A stretch of 64,000 bases of DNA from DASWJZ01 sp963846475 (GCA_963846475.1 CAWJVZ010000004.1:806001-870000); one strand, 5' to 3'. Positions 31,444-39,308 are shown, counted from the stretch's first letter. Program-made: numbers and translations. The notes: a model not told the origin generated them from the letters alone.

Positions 31444-34400
31444 ATGAGCGTCGTCTTCGATCTCCCCCAGAGCAACCGCATCGTCTTCGGCTCGCCGGCG
31501 GCCGGCACGACGGTCATCAGCTACAATTTCCCCCTGCAGGACGGCCGCGAGGTCGATCTCCGGGTTGCGCGCATCCGCGCCGGCGTCCGCACCGTCCTGA
31601 CGCTGAATGCCGCCGGCGCCGACGGCTACAGCGTCGCCGGCGCCGGCGAGCCGACTGGCGGCTCGATCATCCTGTCGGCGCCGAGCCTCGCCGGCGACCA
31701 ATTCGAGCTCTACGGCCGCGCCAAGCTGGAGCGCCAAAGCGCCTACGAATACCAGGGCCAGCTCCGCTCCGAGGCGCTCGACGCGGACATGACGCGCCTG
31801 ACGATGATCGCCCAGGAGCTCCGCCGCGACAGCGACGAGAACACGGTCGGCCTGCAGCAGGAGATCGTCGACCGCATAGAGGACGTCGACGAGCTGGAGA
31901 GCCGCGCTTTGACGCTCGGCGCCGAGCACTGGAACGGCGAAGGCCGCAAGCTGCTCAACCTCCTGGCGGCGAACGAGCCCAATGCGGCGGCGCTCAATCA
32001 TCAGGTGGCGGCCGGCGACGTCGCCGCGGTGGCGCAGGCCCAGGCCAATGCGCAGCAGCTCTTCCAGGACTTGACGACGGTCTTCACGCGCGGGCTGCTG
32101 TCGGGCGCCCCCGACGCCGCCACGTTCCGAGAGCTCGTGGGGCTCGTGCTCGGCCTGCACGTGCAGGGCTACAACCCGATCCTCGACGAATGGATCGCCA
32201 AGGCGCGGCCGGCCGGCGCCGTGGTCGGCGACGGCGACGCGCAGACGCTTACCGACAAGACCCTCATCGAGCCGCACATCCAAGACCCGACCGGGCTGGT
32301 GAAGGCCGACATCGCCGGCATCGAGAACCTCGACAACACGGCCGACATCGACAAGATTATCTCCAACCTGGTCCAGGAGGCTCTCGACCTCAAAATTCCC
32401 CTCAGCCAGAAGGGCCAGGCCGGCGGGGTCACTCCGCTTGGTGGCGACAACAAAGTTCCATCGCAATATCTCAACATCGGTCTCGGTCTGAACTATCAAG
32501 GCGGATGGAACGCCGCCACGAATACCCCGGCCATTGCATCCGGCGTCGGCACGACCGGCGACTTCTATGTCGTGCAGACTGCCGGCACGACAGTAATCGA
32601 CGGCATCAACTCTTGGGCCGTCGGCGACAAGGCGAATTTCAACGGCACGGTGTGGGAGAAGATCGGCGCCAGCGGCGGGGTTACGGCAGTAGCGGGGCTG
32701 ACCGGGGCTCCCAGCGCGGGAGACCTCAGGGCGGCGCTCGCCCTTGTCGTCGGGCAGCATGTGCAGGCATTCAGCCTCCGCCTGGCGGGGCTGGCGGCGG
32801 TCGCCGGCAACGGCTTGTTCGCCCAGACGTCCACCAACGCCTTCGCGGCGCGCAGCATCGCCGCCTCGGGCGGCCTGCTCAGCGTCCAGAACGCCAACGG
32901 GGCAAACGGCGACCCGACGATCGTCCTCACTCCGTCGACCAACGCGCAGGCCATCGCCGGCGAGGATCACACCACGGCGCTGACGCCGCTCCGCAGCGAG
33001 CAGCATTTCGCCGCCAGGCACGCTACCAACCTGGAAGCCATCGCCGGCCTGATCTTCAACAGGTTCATGTCGCCGCTCCGGGTGCAACAGCACCACGAGA
33101 GCAAGCATCCCAGCCTGGAAGAGACGCTGGCCGGGCTGAGCAGCGACCAGCGGGTCAGCCCGCTGCGGCTCAAGCAATTCTTCGAGGCCCAATCCACCGG
33201 CTCCTTCATCCCGGATCTGCCGAGCGCGCTGGCGATCCCCGTCATCCAGCGCTTCCGCTACGAGATCGAGCTCACGCACTTCAACCTCGGCAACCAGCTT
33301 TTCAGCGGCGGCGTGATAGACGTCACCCGCGACGGCGCCGGGCACGACATTTCCGAATGGGTTTCCGGCGGCGCCGGCCAGCTCGGCTCGGCCGCCGGCC
33401 GCGCCAATGCCCGGCGCACGCTGCTTCTCCCGCCGAAGACGGCGCTCTTCCACGACGACGGCGCCTGGGACCGCTCGGCGCAGGGCGTCGGCGGGCACTC
33501 CATCTTTCTCCGCTGGGCGAACAACTGGAACATCAAGGGCTACGGCTACGTCTCCGAGCTGAAGGCGGCGGACGGCTCGCTCTACCAGCCTCTCAGCGTC
33601 TCCGATTGCGACAATTGGGCCATCGAAGATGTCTCCCTGAACGGCAATCGCCTGGGCGTGCACTCGACCAACAACGGCATGGCGCTCCGCATCGGCGGCG
33701 GCTGCACGAACTGGACGCTGCACCGGGTCCGCAGCATCAATTCCCCCAGCTACGGCATGGGCGCCCAGGTCAACGGAACCTCAAATTCGGTCTTCAAGGA
33801 CGGCCGCGTTGTAAATTGCGATATCGAGGAGTGCGGCGACGACGGCTGGGACATCAAGAACGCGCTTTTCCAGAACCGCGGCCTGATCTTCGCTTTCAAC
33901 CGCATCAAGAACCCCAACCGCAACAAGCGCATCGGCGAGGTCGCCGGCGCCGACTTCCGCATGAACGCCCTGATCATCGGCAACATCATCACGGTGGAGG
34001 GGCACCCGGCAGACCAGGAATTCGAGGGCGACTACGACGGGCTCGACGCGCGCGACATGTCGGGCATCCGCATCCGCAACAGCGGCTCCAACGACGGCGG
34101 CCTGGTGCTCGGCAACCAGGTCACCATGATGACCAACGGGCCGCAGAACATCGCCGGCGACTGGCTCATGGTCGGCATCGACGCCGAAGCCAAGGACATG
34201 ATCGTCACCGGCAACCAGGTGACATTCTGCGATCAGGGCATCGGCGTCGTCGGCACGGGAACGCTGGTGCAGGGCAACATCCTGCATCACAATTACTACA
34301 ACGGCGCCGGCACCTCCAATCCGGCCGATGCCACGCTGTGGACGGCAAACCGGATGTACGACGCGCTGAGCGGCGTCGACTTCATCGGCCAGGGCGCCTT

Positions 34401-34971
34401 CGCCGCGCAATACCTGATGACCGGCTGGAACGCCAACGGTTCGACGAACCCGAAGCGTCTCCTGGAAGGCACGATGCTCGGCAGCCTGTTCACCGGCCGC
34501 TTTTACGAGACGCTGCAGACCAACGCCGCGCTCGGCAACAACCCCTTCACCACCACCGTCACGCCGAACCCCTCGCCCATCGTCACCGTCGCCCACGTGG
34601 GGCACGGCAGGCCAAATGGGGCGAGCGTCAGCTATTCCGGCGCTGCGGCGGTCGGCGGGATAACCCCTGTCGGCCCGTATGTCATCACGGTGACCGGCCC
34701 CGACTCCTACACCTTCAATGCCGGCGTCAACGCCACCTCCGGCGCGACCGGCGGCGGCGCCGGCGTCGCGGCCGCCTACCGGCACCTCGTCCAGGAGCCG
34801 ATCACCGCCCGCGACGGCGTGGAGATCTTCCGCGATCTCGCCAAGGGCATGCGGAAGTGGGCGGCGCTGCCGCCCGCCTATGCCAACGACGCGGCGGCGC
34901 AGGGCGGCGGCGTGGCGATCGGCGAGCTCTACCGCAAGACCGACAACACCATGGTAATGAGGGTCGCATAA
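31444..34971 (+). CDS. Tail spike/fibre with T7 gp17-like N-terminus and beta-helix, 1175 aa
   Basis: Receptor-binding protein. Residues 1-150 resemble the T7 fibre attachment domain (TVISYNFPLQDGREVDLRVA ... FELYGRAKLERQSAYEYQGQ). Residues 150-530 are coiled-coil and linker with three copies of a PLR-x2-QxF module (PLRSEQHF, PLRVQQHH, PLRLKQFF) about 27-29 residues apart near 515-590. Residues 600-980 form a right-handed beta-helix (NWAIEDVSLNGNRLGV, NWTLHRVRSINSPSYGMG, NCDIEECGDDGWDIKNALF), the fold of polysaccharide-degrading spikes. The C-terminal 180 residues are a separate beta module. No Shine-Dalgarno before the ATG, consistent with a leaderless mRNA. Confidence 0.88.
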   Translation: MSVVFDLPQSNRIVFGSPAAGTTVISYNFPLQDGREVDLRVARIRAGVRTVLTLNAAGADGYSVAGAGEPTGGSIILSAPSLAGDQFELYGRAKLERQSAYEYQGQLRSEALDADMTRLTMIAQELRRDSDENTVGLQQEIVDRIEDVDELESRALTLGAEHWNGEGRKLLNLLAANEPNAAALNHQVAAGDVAAVAQAQANAQQLFQDLTTVFTRGLLSGAPDAATFRELVGLVLGLHVQGYNPILDEWIAKARPAGAVVGDGDAQTLTDKTLIEPHIQDPTGLVKADIAGIENLDNTADIDKIISNLVQEALDLKIPLSQKGQAGGVTPLGGDNKVPSQYLNIGLGLNYQGGWNAATNTPAIASGVGTTGDFYVVQTAGTTVIDGINSWAVGDKANFNGTVWEKIGASGGVTAVAGLTGAPSAGDLRAALALVVGQHVQAFSLRLAGLAAVAGNGLFAQTSTNAFAARSIAASGGLLSVQNANGANGDPTIVLTPSTNAQAIAGEDHTTALTPLRSEQHFAARHATNLEAIAGLIFNRFMSPLRVQQHHESKHPSLEETLAGLSSDQRVSPLRLKQFFEAQSTGSFIPDLPSALAIPVIQRFRYEIELTHFNLGNQLFSGGVIDVTRDGAGHDISEWVSGGAGQLGSAAGRANARRTLLLPPKTALFHDDGAWDRSAQGVGGHSIFLRWANNWNIKGYGYVSELKAADGSLYQPLSVSDCDNWAIEDVSLNGNRLGVHSTNNGMALRIGGGCTNWTLHRVRSINSPSYGMGAQVNGTSNSVFKDGRVVNCDIEECGDDGWDIKNALFQNRGLIFAFNRIKNPNRNKRIGEVAGADFRMNALIIGNIITVEGHPADQEFEGDYDGLDARDMSGIRIRNSGSNDGGLVLGNQVTMMTNGPQNIAGDWLMVGIDAEAKDMIVTGNQVTFCDQGIGVVGTGTLVQGNILHHNYYNGAGTSNPADATLWTANRMYDALSGVDFIGQGAFAAQYLMTGWNANGSTNPKRLLEGTMLGSLFTGRFYETLQTNAALGNNPFTTTVTPNPSPIVTVAHVGHGRPNGASVSYSGAAAVGGITPVGPYVITVTGPDSYTFNAGVNATSGATGGGAGVAAAYRHLVQEPITARDGVEIFRDLAKGMRKWAALPPAYANDAAAQGGGVAIGELYRKTDNTMVMRVA

Positions 34972-34972
34972 A

Positions 34973-35218
34973 ATGGCTGTGAACCTAGCCGACATCCAGG
35001 CCGGCGATTTCGTCGTCTTCGACGGCACCGGCAAGTCCAAGTGCATCGCCGCCGGCAACCAGCGGCGGGTGAAGGAGGCGGACGGAACGCTCTTTGTGCG
35101 GTGCGCGGAGCACGGCTCGCATTCGCTCGCCAGCCTGGCGACCACGACGGGCCGGATCTCCGGCGCCGCCGCACGCTACCGGCCGGAGGACCCGGTCAAA
35201 GATCCGGCGCCGGTCTGA
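34973..35218 (+). CDS. Small phage protein after tail spike, 81 aa
   Basis: Follows the spike gene after 1 nt. A small beta-rich protein (IQAGDFVVFDGTGKSKCIAA, DGTLFVRCAEHGSHSLASL) with a basic polar end. Family not recognised; could be a spike chaperone or accessory fibre protein because of its position. Confidence 0.6.
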   Translation: MAVNLADIQAGDFVVFDGTGKSKCIAAGNQRRVKEADGTLFVRCAEHGSHSLASLATTTGRISGAAARYRPEDPVKDPAPV

Positions 35219-35233
35219 CCCGCGAAGCCGCGA

Positions 35234-35260
35234 TTGACAGCAACGCGCCGCGCTTAGGGT
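35234..35260 (+). promoter_or_regulatory. Late promoter-like motif P5 (lysis)
   Basis: CCGCGA followed by TTGACA (35234-35239), 15-bp spacer, TAGGGT (35255-35260). It precedes the endolysin ATG by 27 bases with GAGGAG in between, so it probably drives the lysis cassette. Confidence 0.65.
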
Positions 35261-35286
35261 TGCGGCTCCCGACGAGGAGCGGACCG

Positions 35287-35709
35287 ATGCGGAAATTCTC
35301 CACCTCCAGCCTGCAGAAGCTCGCCGGCGTACATCCGGACCTGGTGCGCGTCATGAACCGGGCGCTCGTCATCGCGCCGTTCGATTTCCGCATCACCGAA
35401 GGCCTGCGGTCGATCGAGCGCCAGCGCGAGCTCGTGCGCATCGGCGCGTCGAAGACGCTGAACTCGCGCCACCTGAAGGCGCGCAACGGTTTCGGCCACG
35501 CCGTCGACCTGGTGCCGCTCGTCGACCTCGACAAGGACGGGAAGATCGAGACCGAGGAAATGTACGCCTGGCCGCTCTATCACAAGCTGGCGCCGGCCAT
35601 CAAAGAGGCGGCCAGACTGGAGGGCGTGCCGATCGAATGGGGCGGCGACTGGAAGACCTTCAAGGACGGCCCGCACTGGCAGCTGCCCTTCGCCTCCTAT
35701 CCGAAGTAG
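35287..35709 (+). CDS. Endolysin, M15-type L,D-/D-Ala peptidase, 140 aa
   Basis: Cuts peptide cross-links in peptidoglycan to release phage. The VanY/peptidase_M15_4 pattern is present: SRH at 60-62, GHAVDL at 70-75 (zinc ligands H62 or H71 and D74) and GGDWKTFKDGPHWQL with H130. A six-residue insert separates the SRH and GHAVD parts compared with the usual SRHxxGHAVD. Catalytic glutamate candidates lie before the GGDW motif. No signal peptide, so release needs the holin candidates encoded next. GAGGAG precedes the ATG. Confidence 0.85.
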   Translation: MRKFSTSSLQKLAGVHPDLVRVMNRALVIAPFDFRITEGLRSIERQRELVRIGASKTLNSRHLKARNGFGHAVDLVPLVDLDKDGKIETEEMYAWPLYHKLAPAIKEAARLEGVPIEWGGDWKTFKDGPHWQLPFASYPK

Positions 35710-35718
35710 GGGGCGGCA

Positions 35719-36030
35719 ATGACGTTCGACCGGCGCACCGTGCTTGCGTTCGTCGTGGTGCTCTCCTTCGTCGGCATCACGCTTCTCTGGGTGCTGCGGC
35801 CGCCGAACCTGACCCCCGAGCAGATGAACGTGGCGACGCTCATCCTGGGCGCGCTGATCGGCAAGTTCGGCGACGTCATCAACTTCGACTTCGGGTCGAG
35901 CAGCGGCTCGAAGGCTAAGGACGATGCGCTGATAAGCGCCACCCGCGCGGGATCCGGCGACATGACCGTGAGCAACTCGACGATCGCCGTCGAGCCGGCG
36001 AAGGCCGAAGAGCGCGCCGCGGGGAGCTGA
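35719..36030 (+). CDS. Holin candidate, 103 aa
   Basis: Small membrane protein right after the endolysin. A strong transmembrane helix at residues 8-27 (VLAFVVVLSFVGITLLWVLR) is followed by a second, weaker hydrophobic segment at 38-50 (VATLILGALIGKF) and a charged tail (SKAKDDALISATRAGSG). Size and context fit a class II holin; no specific family recognised. Confidence 0.65.
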   Translation: MTFDRRTVLAFVVVLSFVGITLLWVLRPPNLTPEQMNVATLILGALIGKFGDVINFDFGSSSGSKAKDDALISATRAGSGDMTVSNSTIAVEPAKAEERAAGS

Positions 36031-36032
36031 CA

Positions 36033-36260
36033 TTGGGCGACCAGGGCATCGTTCCCTTCCTGACGCAGCTGACCATCCTGGCGACCGCGCTGATCGGCGC
36101 GGCCTCCGGGCTCATCGGCATGGTCACGTCGCTGCGCAACAAGCGGGCGATCCAGGCCGTCCACATCGAGCTGAACAGCCGGTTGTCGGAGCTGTTGGAG
36201 GCGAAGGTCGGCGAGGCGCACGCGGCCGGCATGACCGAGGAACGCGAGGGGCGGCGTTGA
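36033..36260 (+). CDS. Small membrane protein in lysis cassette, 75 aa, TTG start
   Basis: Starts at TTG 36033, two bases after the previous stop, with GGGGAG upstream. One transmembrane helix (residues 10-33, LTQLTILATALIGAASGLIG) is followed by an amphipathic, charged coiled-coil (VHIELNSRLSELLEAKVGEA). This layout suits a holin/antiholin or inner-membrane spannin. Confidence 0.6.
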   Translation: MGDQGIVPFLTQLTILATALIGAASGLIGMVTSLRNKRAIQAVHIELNSRLSELLEAKVGEAHAAGMTEEREGRR

Positions 36261-36679
36261 GGATGTCAGGGAACGAAGTCGTCACCATCGGCCTCGCCTC
36301 TCTGGTCCTGGTCGCCTTTCTCGGCGGCCTGGCGGTGGCGCGCTGGCAATCCGGCCCGCTACAGAAGCTGAAGGAGGAAATCCTCGCCGAGGTGCGCCGG
36401 CTGCACGGCGATGCCGGCAAGCGGTCGGACGAGCTCGCCGAGGACGTCGCCGCGCTGCAGCAGCGGCTCAACGATTACGAGCTCTTCGTGGAGCGGAAAT
36501 TCGTCTCGCGGGACACCTTCAACCTCGTGCTCGGCCGGCTGGAAAAGGGCGTCGCCGAGATCCAGCAGACCGTGTTCTCGACCGCCGAAAACGCCAAGGC
36601 GCGGCTCATCCGCATCGAGAGCCATCTGTCGCCGAGCTTCCAGCTGCCGCCGCTCGACCGCTCGAAAGGGACGGAATGA
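36257..36679 (+). CDS. Membrane-anchored coiled-coil protein, inner-membrane spannin candidate, 140 aa
   Basis: One N-terminal membrane helix (residues 8-29, VVTIGLASLVLVAFLGGLAV) and a long periplasmic-type coiled coil (LQKLKEEILAEVRRLHGDAG; LAEDVAALQQRLNDYELFVE; LGRLEKGVAEIQQTV). This is the architecture of i-spannins or Rz-like proteins. Start TTG 36257 overlaps the previous stop (TTGA); ATG 36263 is the alternative. No embedded o-spannin lipoprotein was noticed. Confidence 0.6.
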   Translation: MRMSGNEVVTIGLASLVLVAFLGGLAVARWQSGPLQKLKEEILAEVRRLHGDAGKRSDELAEDVAALQQRLNDYELFVERKFVSRDTFNLVLGRLEKGVAEIQQTVFSTAENAKARLIRIESHLSPSFQLPPLDRSKGTE

Positions 36680-36813
36680 TGCCCGGCAATCCGGCGAGGG
36701 GCGCGCAGGGCCTCAGGGGCGCGCAGGGCGGCCCGCCGCCCGACAGGGACGGCGAGCTCGATTTCTCCTCGCCGGAGCAAAGCGGCCTGATCGTCTTACT
36801 GGAGGACATCTGA
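36676..36813 (+). CDS. Small Gly/Pro-rich protein, 45 aa
   Basis: ATG at 36676 overlaps the previous stop (ATGA) and the ORF ends just before the ribosome site of the next gene. The product has a collagen-like Gly-x-x stretch (GNPARGAQGLRGAQGG) and an acidic end (SGLIVLLEDI). Its GGAGGACATCTGACATG tail doubles as the next ribosome site. Accepted on coupling alone. Confidence 0.45.
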   Translation: MMPGNPARGAQGLRGAQGGPPPDRDGELDFSSPEQSGLIVLLEDI

Positions 36814-36814
36814 C

Positions 36815-37231
36815 ATGGCGACGATGGACGTCAAGGACGCGAACAAAAACATCGTCACTGTCGAGAGGCCGCTGCCGCCGGGGCGCGCCGCGGCCGCGGC
36901 GAGCCGGCCGGTGGTGCTGTCGACGGAGGACGCCGCGCTTCTCGCGCCGGGGGCCGGCGCCTGGACGGACCGCAGCGGCGCGATCGCGGCCGGCGGACAG
37001 TCTCAGCAGCTTGCCGCGGCGAACGCGGCGCGGCGGCGGCTCAGGATCCAAAACCCCTCGTCCAGCGCCGAAAGCATCTTCGTCAATTACGGCGCGGCGG
37101 CGACGATTGACAGCAACAGCTTCGAGGTCATGCCGGGGGGCTACATCGACGAGTCCAACCCGGCTTCGTCGCAGGCGGTCCACGTCATCGCCGCAACGAC
37201 CGGGACCAAGTTCATCGCCAAGGAGCTTTAG
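36815..37231 (+). CDS. Hypothetical virion-associated protein, 138 aa
   Basis: A beta-rich protein with the phrase 'RRRLRIQNPSSSAESIFVNY ... FEVMPGGYIDESNP' seen in small structural or head-fibre proteins that follow lysis genes in alphaproteobacterial phages. No signal peptide. Strong GGAGG ribosome site. Role unknown. Confidence 0.6.
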   Translation: MATMDVKDANKNIVTVERPLPPGRAAAAASRPVVLSTEDAALLAPGAGAWTDRSGAIAAGGQSQQLAAANAARRRLRIQNPSSSAESIFVNYGAAATIDSNSFEVMPGGYIDESNPASSQAVHVIAATTGTKFIAKEL

Positions 37232-37232
37232 G

Positions 37233-38141
37233 ATGCGGAACTTTCTCAGGCTGTTTCTAGCCGCGCAGATCTCGGCGTTCCCCGCCTTCGTCTACGCACA
37301 GGCGAGCAACCCTACCCTCGTCGTCACCGGCACGGTCACGGCCGACGATTGCGCCGAGTTCGCTTCGCGCACGCGCGTCCGCTCGGCTGGCGCTGCGTGC
37401 GGTGACATGGCGGGGCCGGCCTCCTCGACCGACAATGCAATTGTCCGTTTCGATGGCGCGACGGGCAAGCTAGTCCAGAATAGCGCGGCCACTGTTACAG
37501 ACCTTGGCGCGCTCAATGTTACATCTTCTATCGAAGCGCAGGAATTGATCCGTTTGGAGGGGACAGGCCCTGGAATCTCTGGTAGCCTCTTGCTCTGCAA
37601 CCACGTTAGCACTTCCCCGGCGGCCAATGACAGTTTGTGCATTTTCCGTGCCAACGGGCGCAACTCGGCCGCCAACACCGAAATCTATGCGCAGTTCATT
37701 CCGGAAATTGTGCTTCCAACTAGCGGTTCGGAAGCCTCTAGATGGACTTTTCAGACGGCCGTTGCGGGCACGCTCGCTAATCGTGTCCACGTCGGCGCCG
37801 GGCTCTACGCCGCCGGGACGACGGGCGGTGATCCAGGCGTAAACGGCATCAACTTCACCACCATCCTGAAGTCGAACAACCCTGTTCCCGCGCGCATCGA
37901 AGGCACCGCCACCTACGACCCTCCCAGCCTCGCGGACGGAGCTGGCGTCACCACCACCGTTACCGTGACCGGCGCTGCGCTTGGCGATCCTGCCGTGGCG
38001 AGCCTGGCGGTGGACCTGCAGGGCATCATCATCAACGCCTCGGTGAGCGCGACGAATACGGTCGCGGTTCGGCTGCAGAATGAGACGGGTGCCACGTTGG
38101 ACTTGGCGTCCGCCACTCTCAAGGCCTGGGCCCTCAAATAG
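37233..38141 (+). CDS. Secreted beta-rich protein, probable moron or fibre component, 302 aa
   Basis: Begins with a clear Sec signal peptide (FLRLFLAAQISAFPAFVYAQ, cleavage after residue 23 or so). The mature protein is Ser/Thr/Ala-rich and beta-rich, with 'STDNAIVRFDGATGKLVQNS', a phrase common in phage tail-fibre stems, and a C-terminal jelly-roll-like part (GVTTTVTVTGAALGDPAVAS). GC content in the middle (37.4-37.8 kb) is lower than in neighbouring phage genes. A signal peptide on a fibre-like protein is odd; it may be a surface protein made in the lysogen. The stop overlaps the convergent sulfotransferase end by 8 nt. Confidence 0.6.
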   Translation: MRNFLRLFLAAQISAFPAFVYAQASNPTLVVTGTVTADDCAEFASRTRVRSAGAACGDMAGPASSTDNAIVRFDGATGKLVQNSAATVTDLGALNVTSSIEAQELIRLEGTGPGISGSLLLCNHVSTSPAANDSLCIFRANGRNSAANTEIYAQFIPEIVLPTSGSEASRWTFQTAVAGTLANRVHVGAGLYAAGTTGGDPGVNGINFTTILKSNNPVPARIEGTATYDPPSLADGAGVTTTVTVTGAALGDPAVASLAVDLQGIIINASVSATNTVAVRLQNETGATLDLASATLKAWALK

Positions 38142-39102
38142 CGCCGCGGGTCGCGTCGATCAGATCGGCCGCCAACCGTTGCAGGCAGCGCCCGTCGATC
38201 TGTTCGTAGCTGTCGGGAATCGCGCTGCGAAACAGCGGGGGCGCGCGTTCGGGGAAAAAGGCGTGACGCAGCCACTCGTTTCCGTCTTGGTGGCGGCGCC
38301 TGACCTCGGCGATCTGAGCTGGTGCAACGATGCGATAGAGGTCAGGCGCTCCGGGCATTTGCTTCAGGAGTTGTGCCGACTGGCGCGCGAAGCGGCGCGC
38401 TGTGGGGCCGGTTATCTGCTGCAACCGTATGGCCTCGATCTGAACAGCGCTGATGGAGGCGTTGGTCTCTGTTACAGCGAAATTGCAGGAGTGGCCGTCA
38501 GTGCCGGTCACCCGCAGCATGTCATGGCGGACATCGCCGTTGGTGAGCTTAAGGCAGTCGTAAATTCTAACGATGAGGTTCTCGCGGCCGAAAACGCCGG
38601 CGAGGTTTCGGCAGACCTTAGCATAGTCGGCGAGGCCCACGCTAACCGCATGGCCCGTGCGGAGATAGTCGGCAATATGTGCGTGAGTTTGGCCTTTTTT
38701 GACCGCTTGCGCATAGGCAGAGAGCAGCCATTCTACTTGTTCGCGCAAATAGATGATGGGCTTGACCGAGAGCCTGTGATCATCTGCCGCGCTTTTCAGG
38801 AGGCTAAGCTTATTGGGCTGGCCGAAGGCAAAGAATTCGCTCGAAATCAGGACTTTTTCGAAGGGCTGGTCTGCCATTCTGGCGAATGCGGGACCGATGA
38901 CTACGGGTTCCGTTTGGTATCGGTGCGAGAGGCCTATCCCATTGGCCTTAGCTTGGTCCCATTGTGACGGGCAAACCTCAGCGGCGGTTGGGTAGTGGAG
39001 GCCGTTATCTCGCAGCCGTTCGGCGTTGTCGTGGGCGAAAAACTGCAAGGCGGTGGTGCCGCAGCGGGGCATGCCGACGTGAAGGAATATGACTTTGGAC
39101 AT
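38134..39102 (-). CDS. Sulfotransferase-like protein, prophage moron, 322 aa
   Basis: The N-terminus VIFLHVGMPRCGTTALQFFA carries the P-loop-like 5'-PAPS-binding motif (GMPRCGTT, residues 10-17) of sulfotransferases, followed by helices and a 'IRIYDCLKLTNGDVRHDML' region resembling the 3'-phosphate-binding part. It probably sulfates a carbohydrate or lipid, perhaps changing the lysogen's surface. It is transcribed opposite to the late genes, has markedly lower GC and many A/T-ending codons, and lies at the prophage edge, all typical of a recently gained moron. Start ATG 39102 (MSKVIFLH) preferred to 39162, which would add an unrelated 20-residue lead. Confidence 0.75.
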   Translation of the reverse strand: MSKVIFLHVGMPRCGTTALQFFAHDNAERLRDNGLHYPTAAEVCPSQWDQAKANGIGLSHRYQTEPVVIGPAFARMADQPFEKVLISSEFFAFGQPNKLSLLKSAADDHRLSVKPIIYLREQVEWLLSAYAQAVKKGQTHAHIADYLRTGHAVSVGLADYAKVCRNLAGVFGRENLIVRIYDCLKLTNGDVRHDMLRVTGTDGHSCNFAVTETNASISAVQIEAIRLQQITGPTARRFARQSAQLLKQMPGAPDLYRIVAPAQIAEVRRRHQDGNEWLRHAFFPERAPPLFRSAIPDSYEQIDGRCLQRLAADLIDATRGAI

Positions 39103-39231
39103 GGGCACGCAGCTTAAGCAATCGGCCATCGACAGGGAAGCGCAGGTAAGGAAGTCGGACATCCGACTTTTTTCAGTCGGATGTGCTTGATGCGTTCCCT
39201 CAAGCGACAGGTGCCAAGCGCTTGAAAAGAT

Positions 39232-39275
39232 TGGCGACCCCGGCGTGACTCGAACACGCGACCCTCAGATTAGGA
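39232..39275. other. Predicted attR within tRNA-Arg 3' half
   Basis: Tyrosine recombinases often recombine in the 3' half of tRNA genes, and phage genes stop at this edge. The exact core is unknown; a copy of this segment is expected left of the window, beyond the integrase. Confidence 0.45.
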
Positions 39276-39308
39276 ATCTGATGCTCTATCCTACTGAGCT
39301 ACGGGGTC
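39232..39308 (-). tRNA. tRNA-Arg (anticodon CCT), CCA encoded
   Basis: The minus strand folds as a full cloverleaf: acceptor GACCCCG/CGGGGTC, D-arm GCTC...GAGC, anticodon stem TCAGA/TCTGA with loop TTCCTAA (anticodon CCT), T-arm GCGTG TTCGAGT CACGC, discriminator G and encoded CCA. Its 3' end faces the prophage, so the prophage probably used this gene as attachment site and left it intact. Confidence 0.97.

Larger units (their letters stand above)
1..39231. mobile_element. Temperate T7-like (podovirus) prophage, left end outside window
   Basis: Continuous run of phage genes from a tyrosine integrase cut by the left edge to a sulfotransferase moron next to tRNA-Arg. Module order is integrase/leftward early genes, CI/Cro switch, early replication genes, terminase, portal, scaffold, capsid, gp11/gp12-like tail tube, internal virion proteins, tail spike, lysis and morons. 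The T7-type portal, gp11-, gp12- and gp14-like proteins identify a short-tailed phage; integrase and repressor identify it as temperate. No phage RNA polymerase gene was seen. All large genes read through without frameshifts, so the prophage could be intact. The right boundary at the 3' end of the tRNA gene is inferred; the left boundary is not in the window. Confidence 0.93.

Noticed and set aside
31144..33723. 859-aa open frame on the minus strand opposite the tail spike, and similar long antisense frames opposite other virion genes
   Set aside because: Mirror frames produced by very high GC at third codon positions; products are compositionally biased and match no family.
37101..37133. TTGACAGCAAC at 37107, resembling promoter P5
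   Set aside because: It lies inside the 138-aa gene in coding frame, lacks the CCGCGR lead and has no TANNNT at 15 bp.
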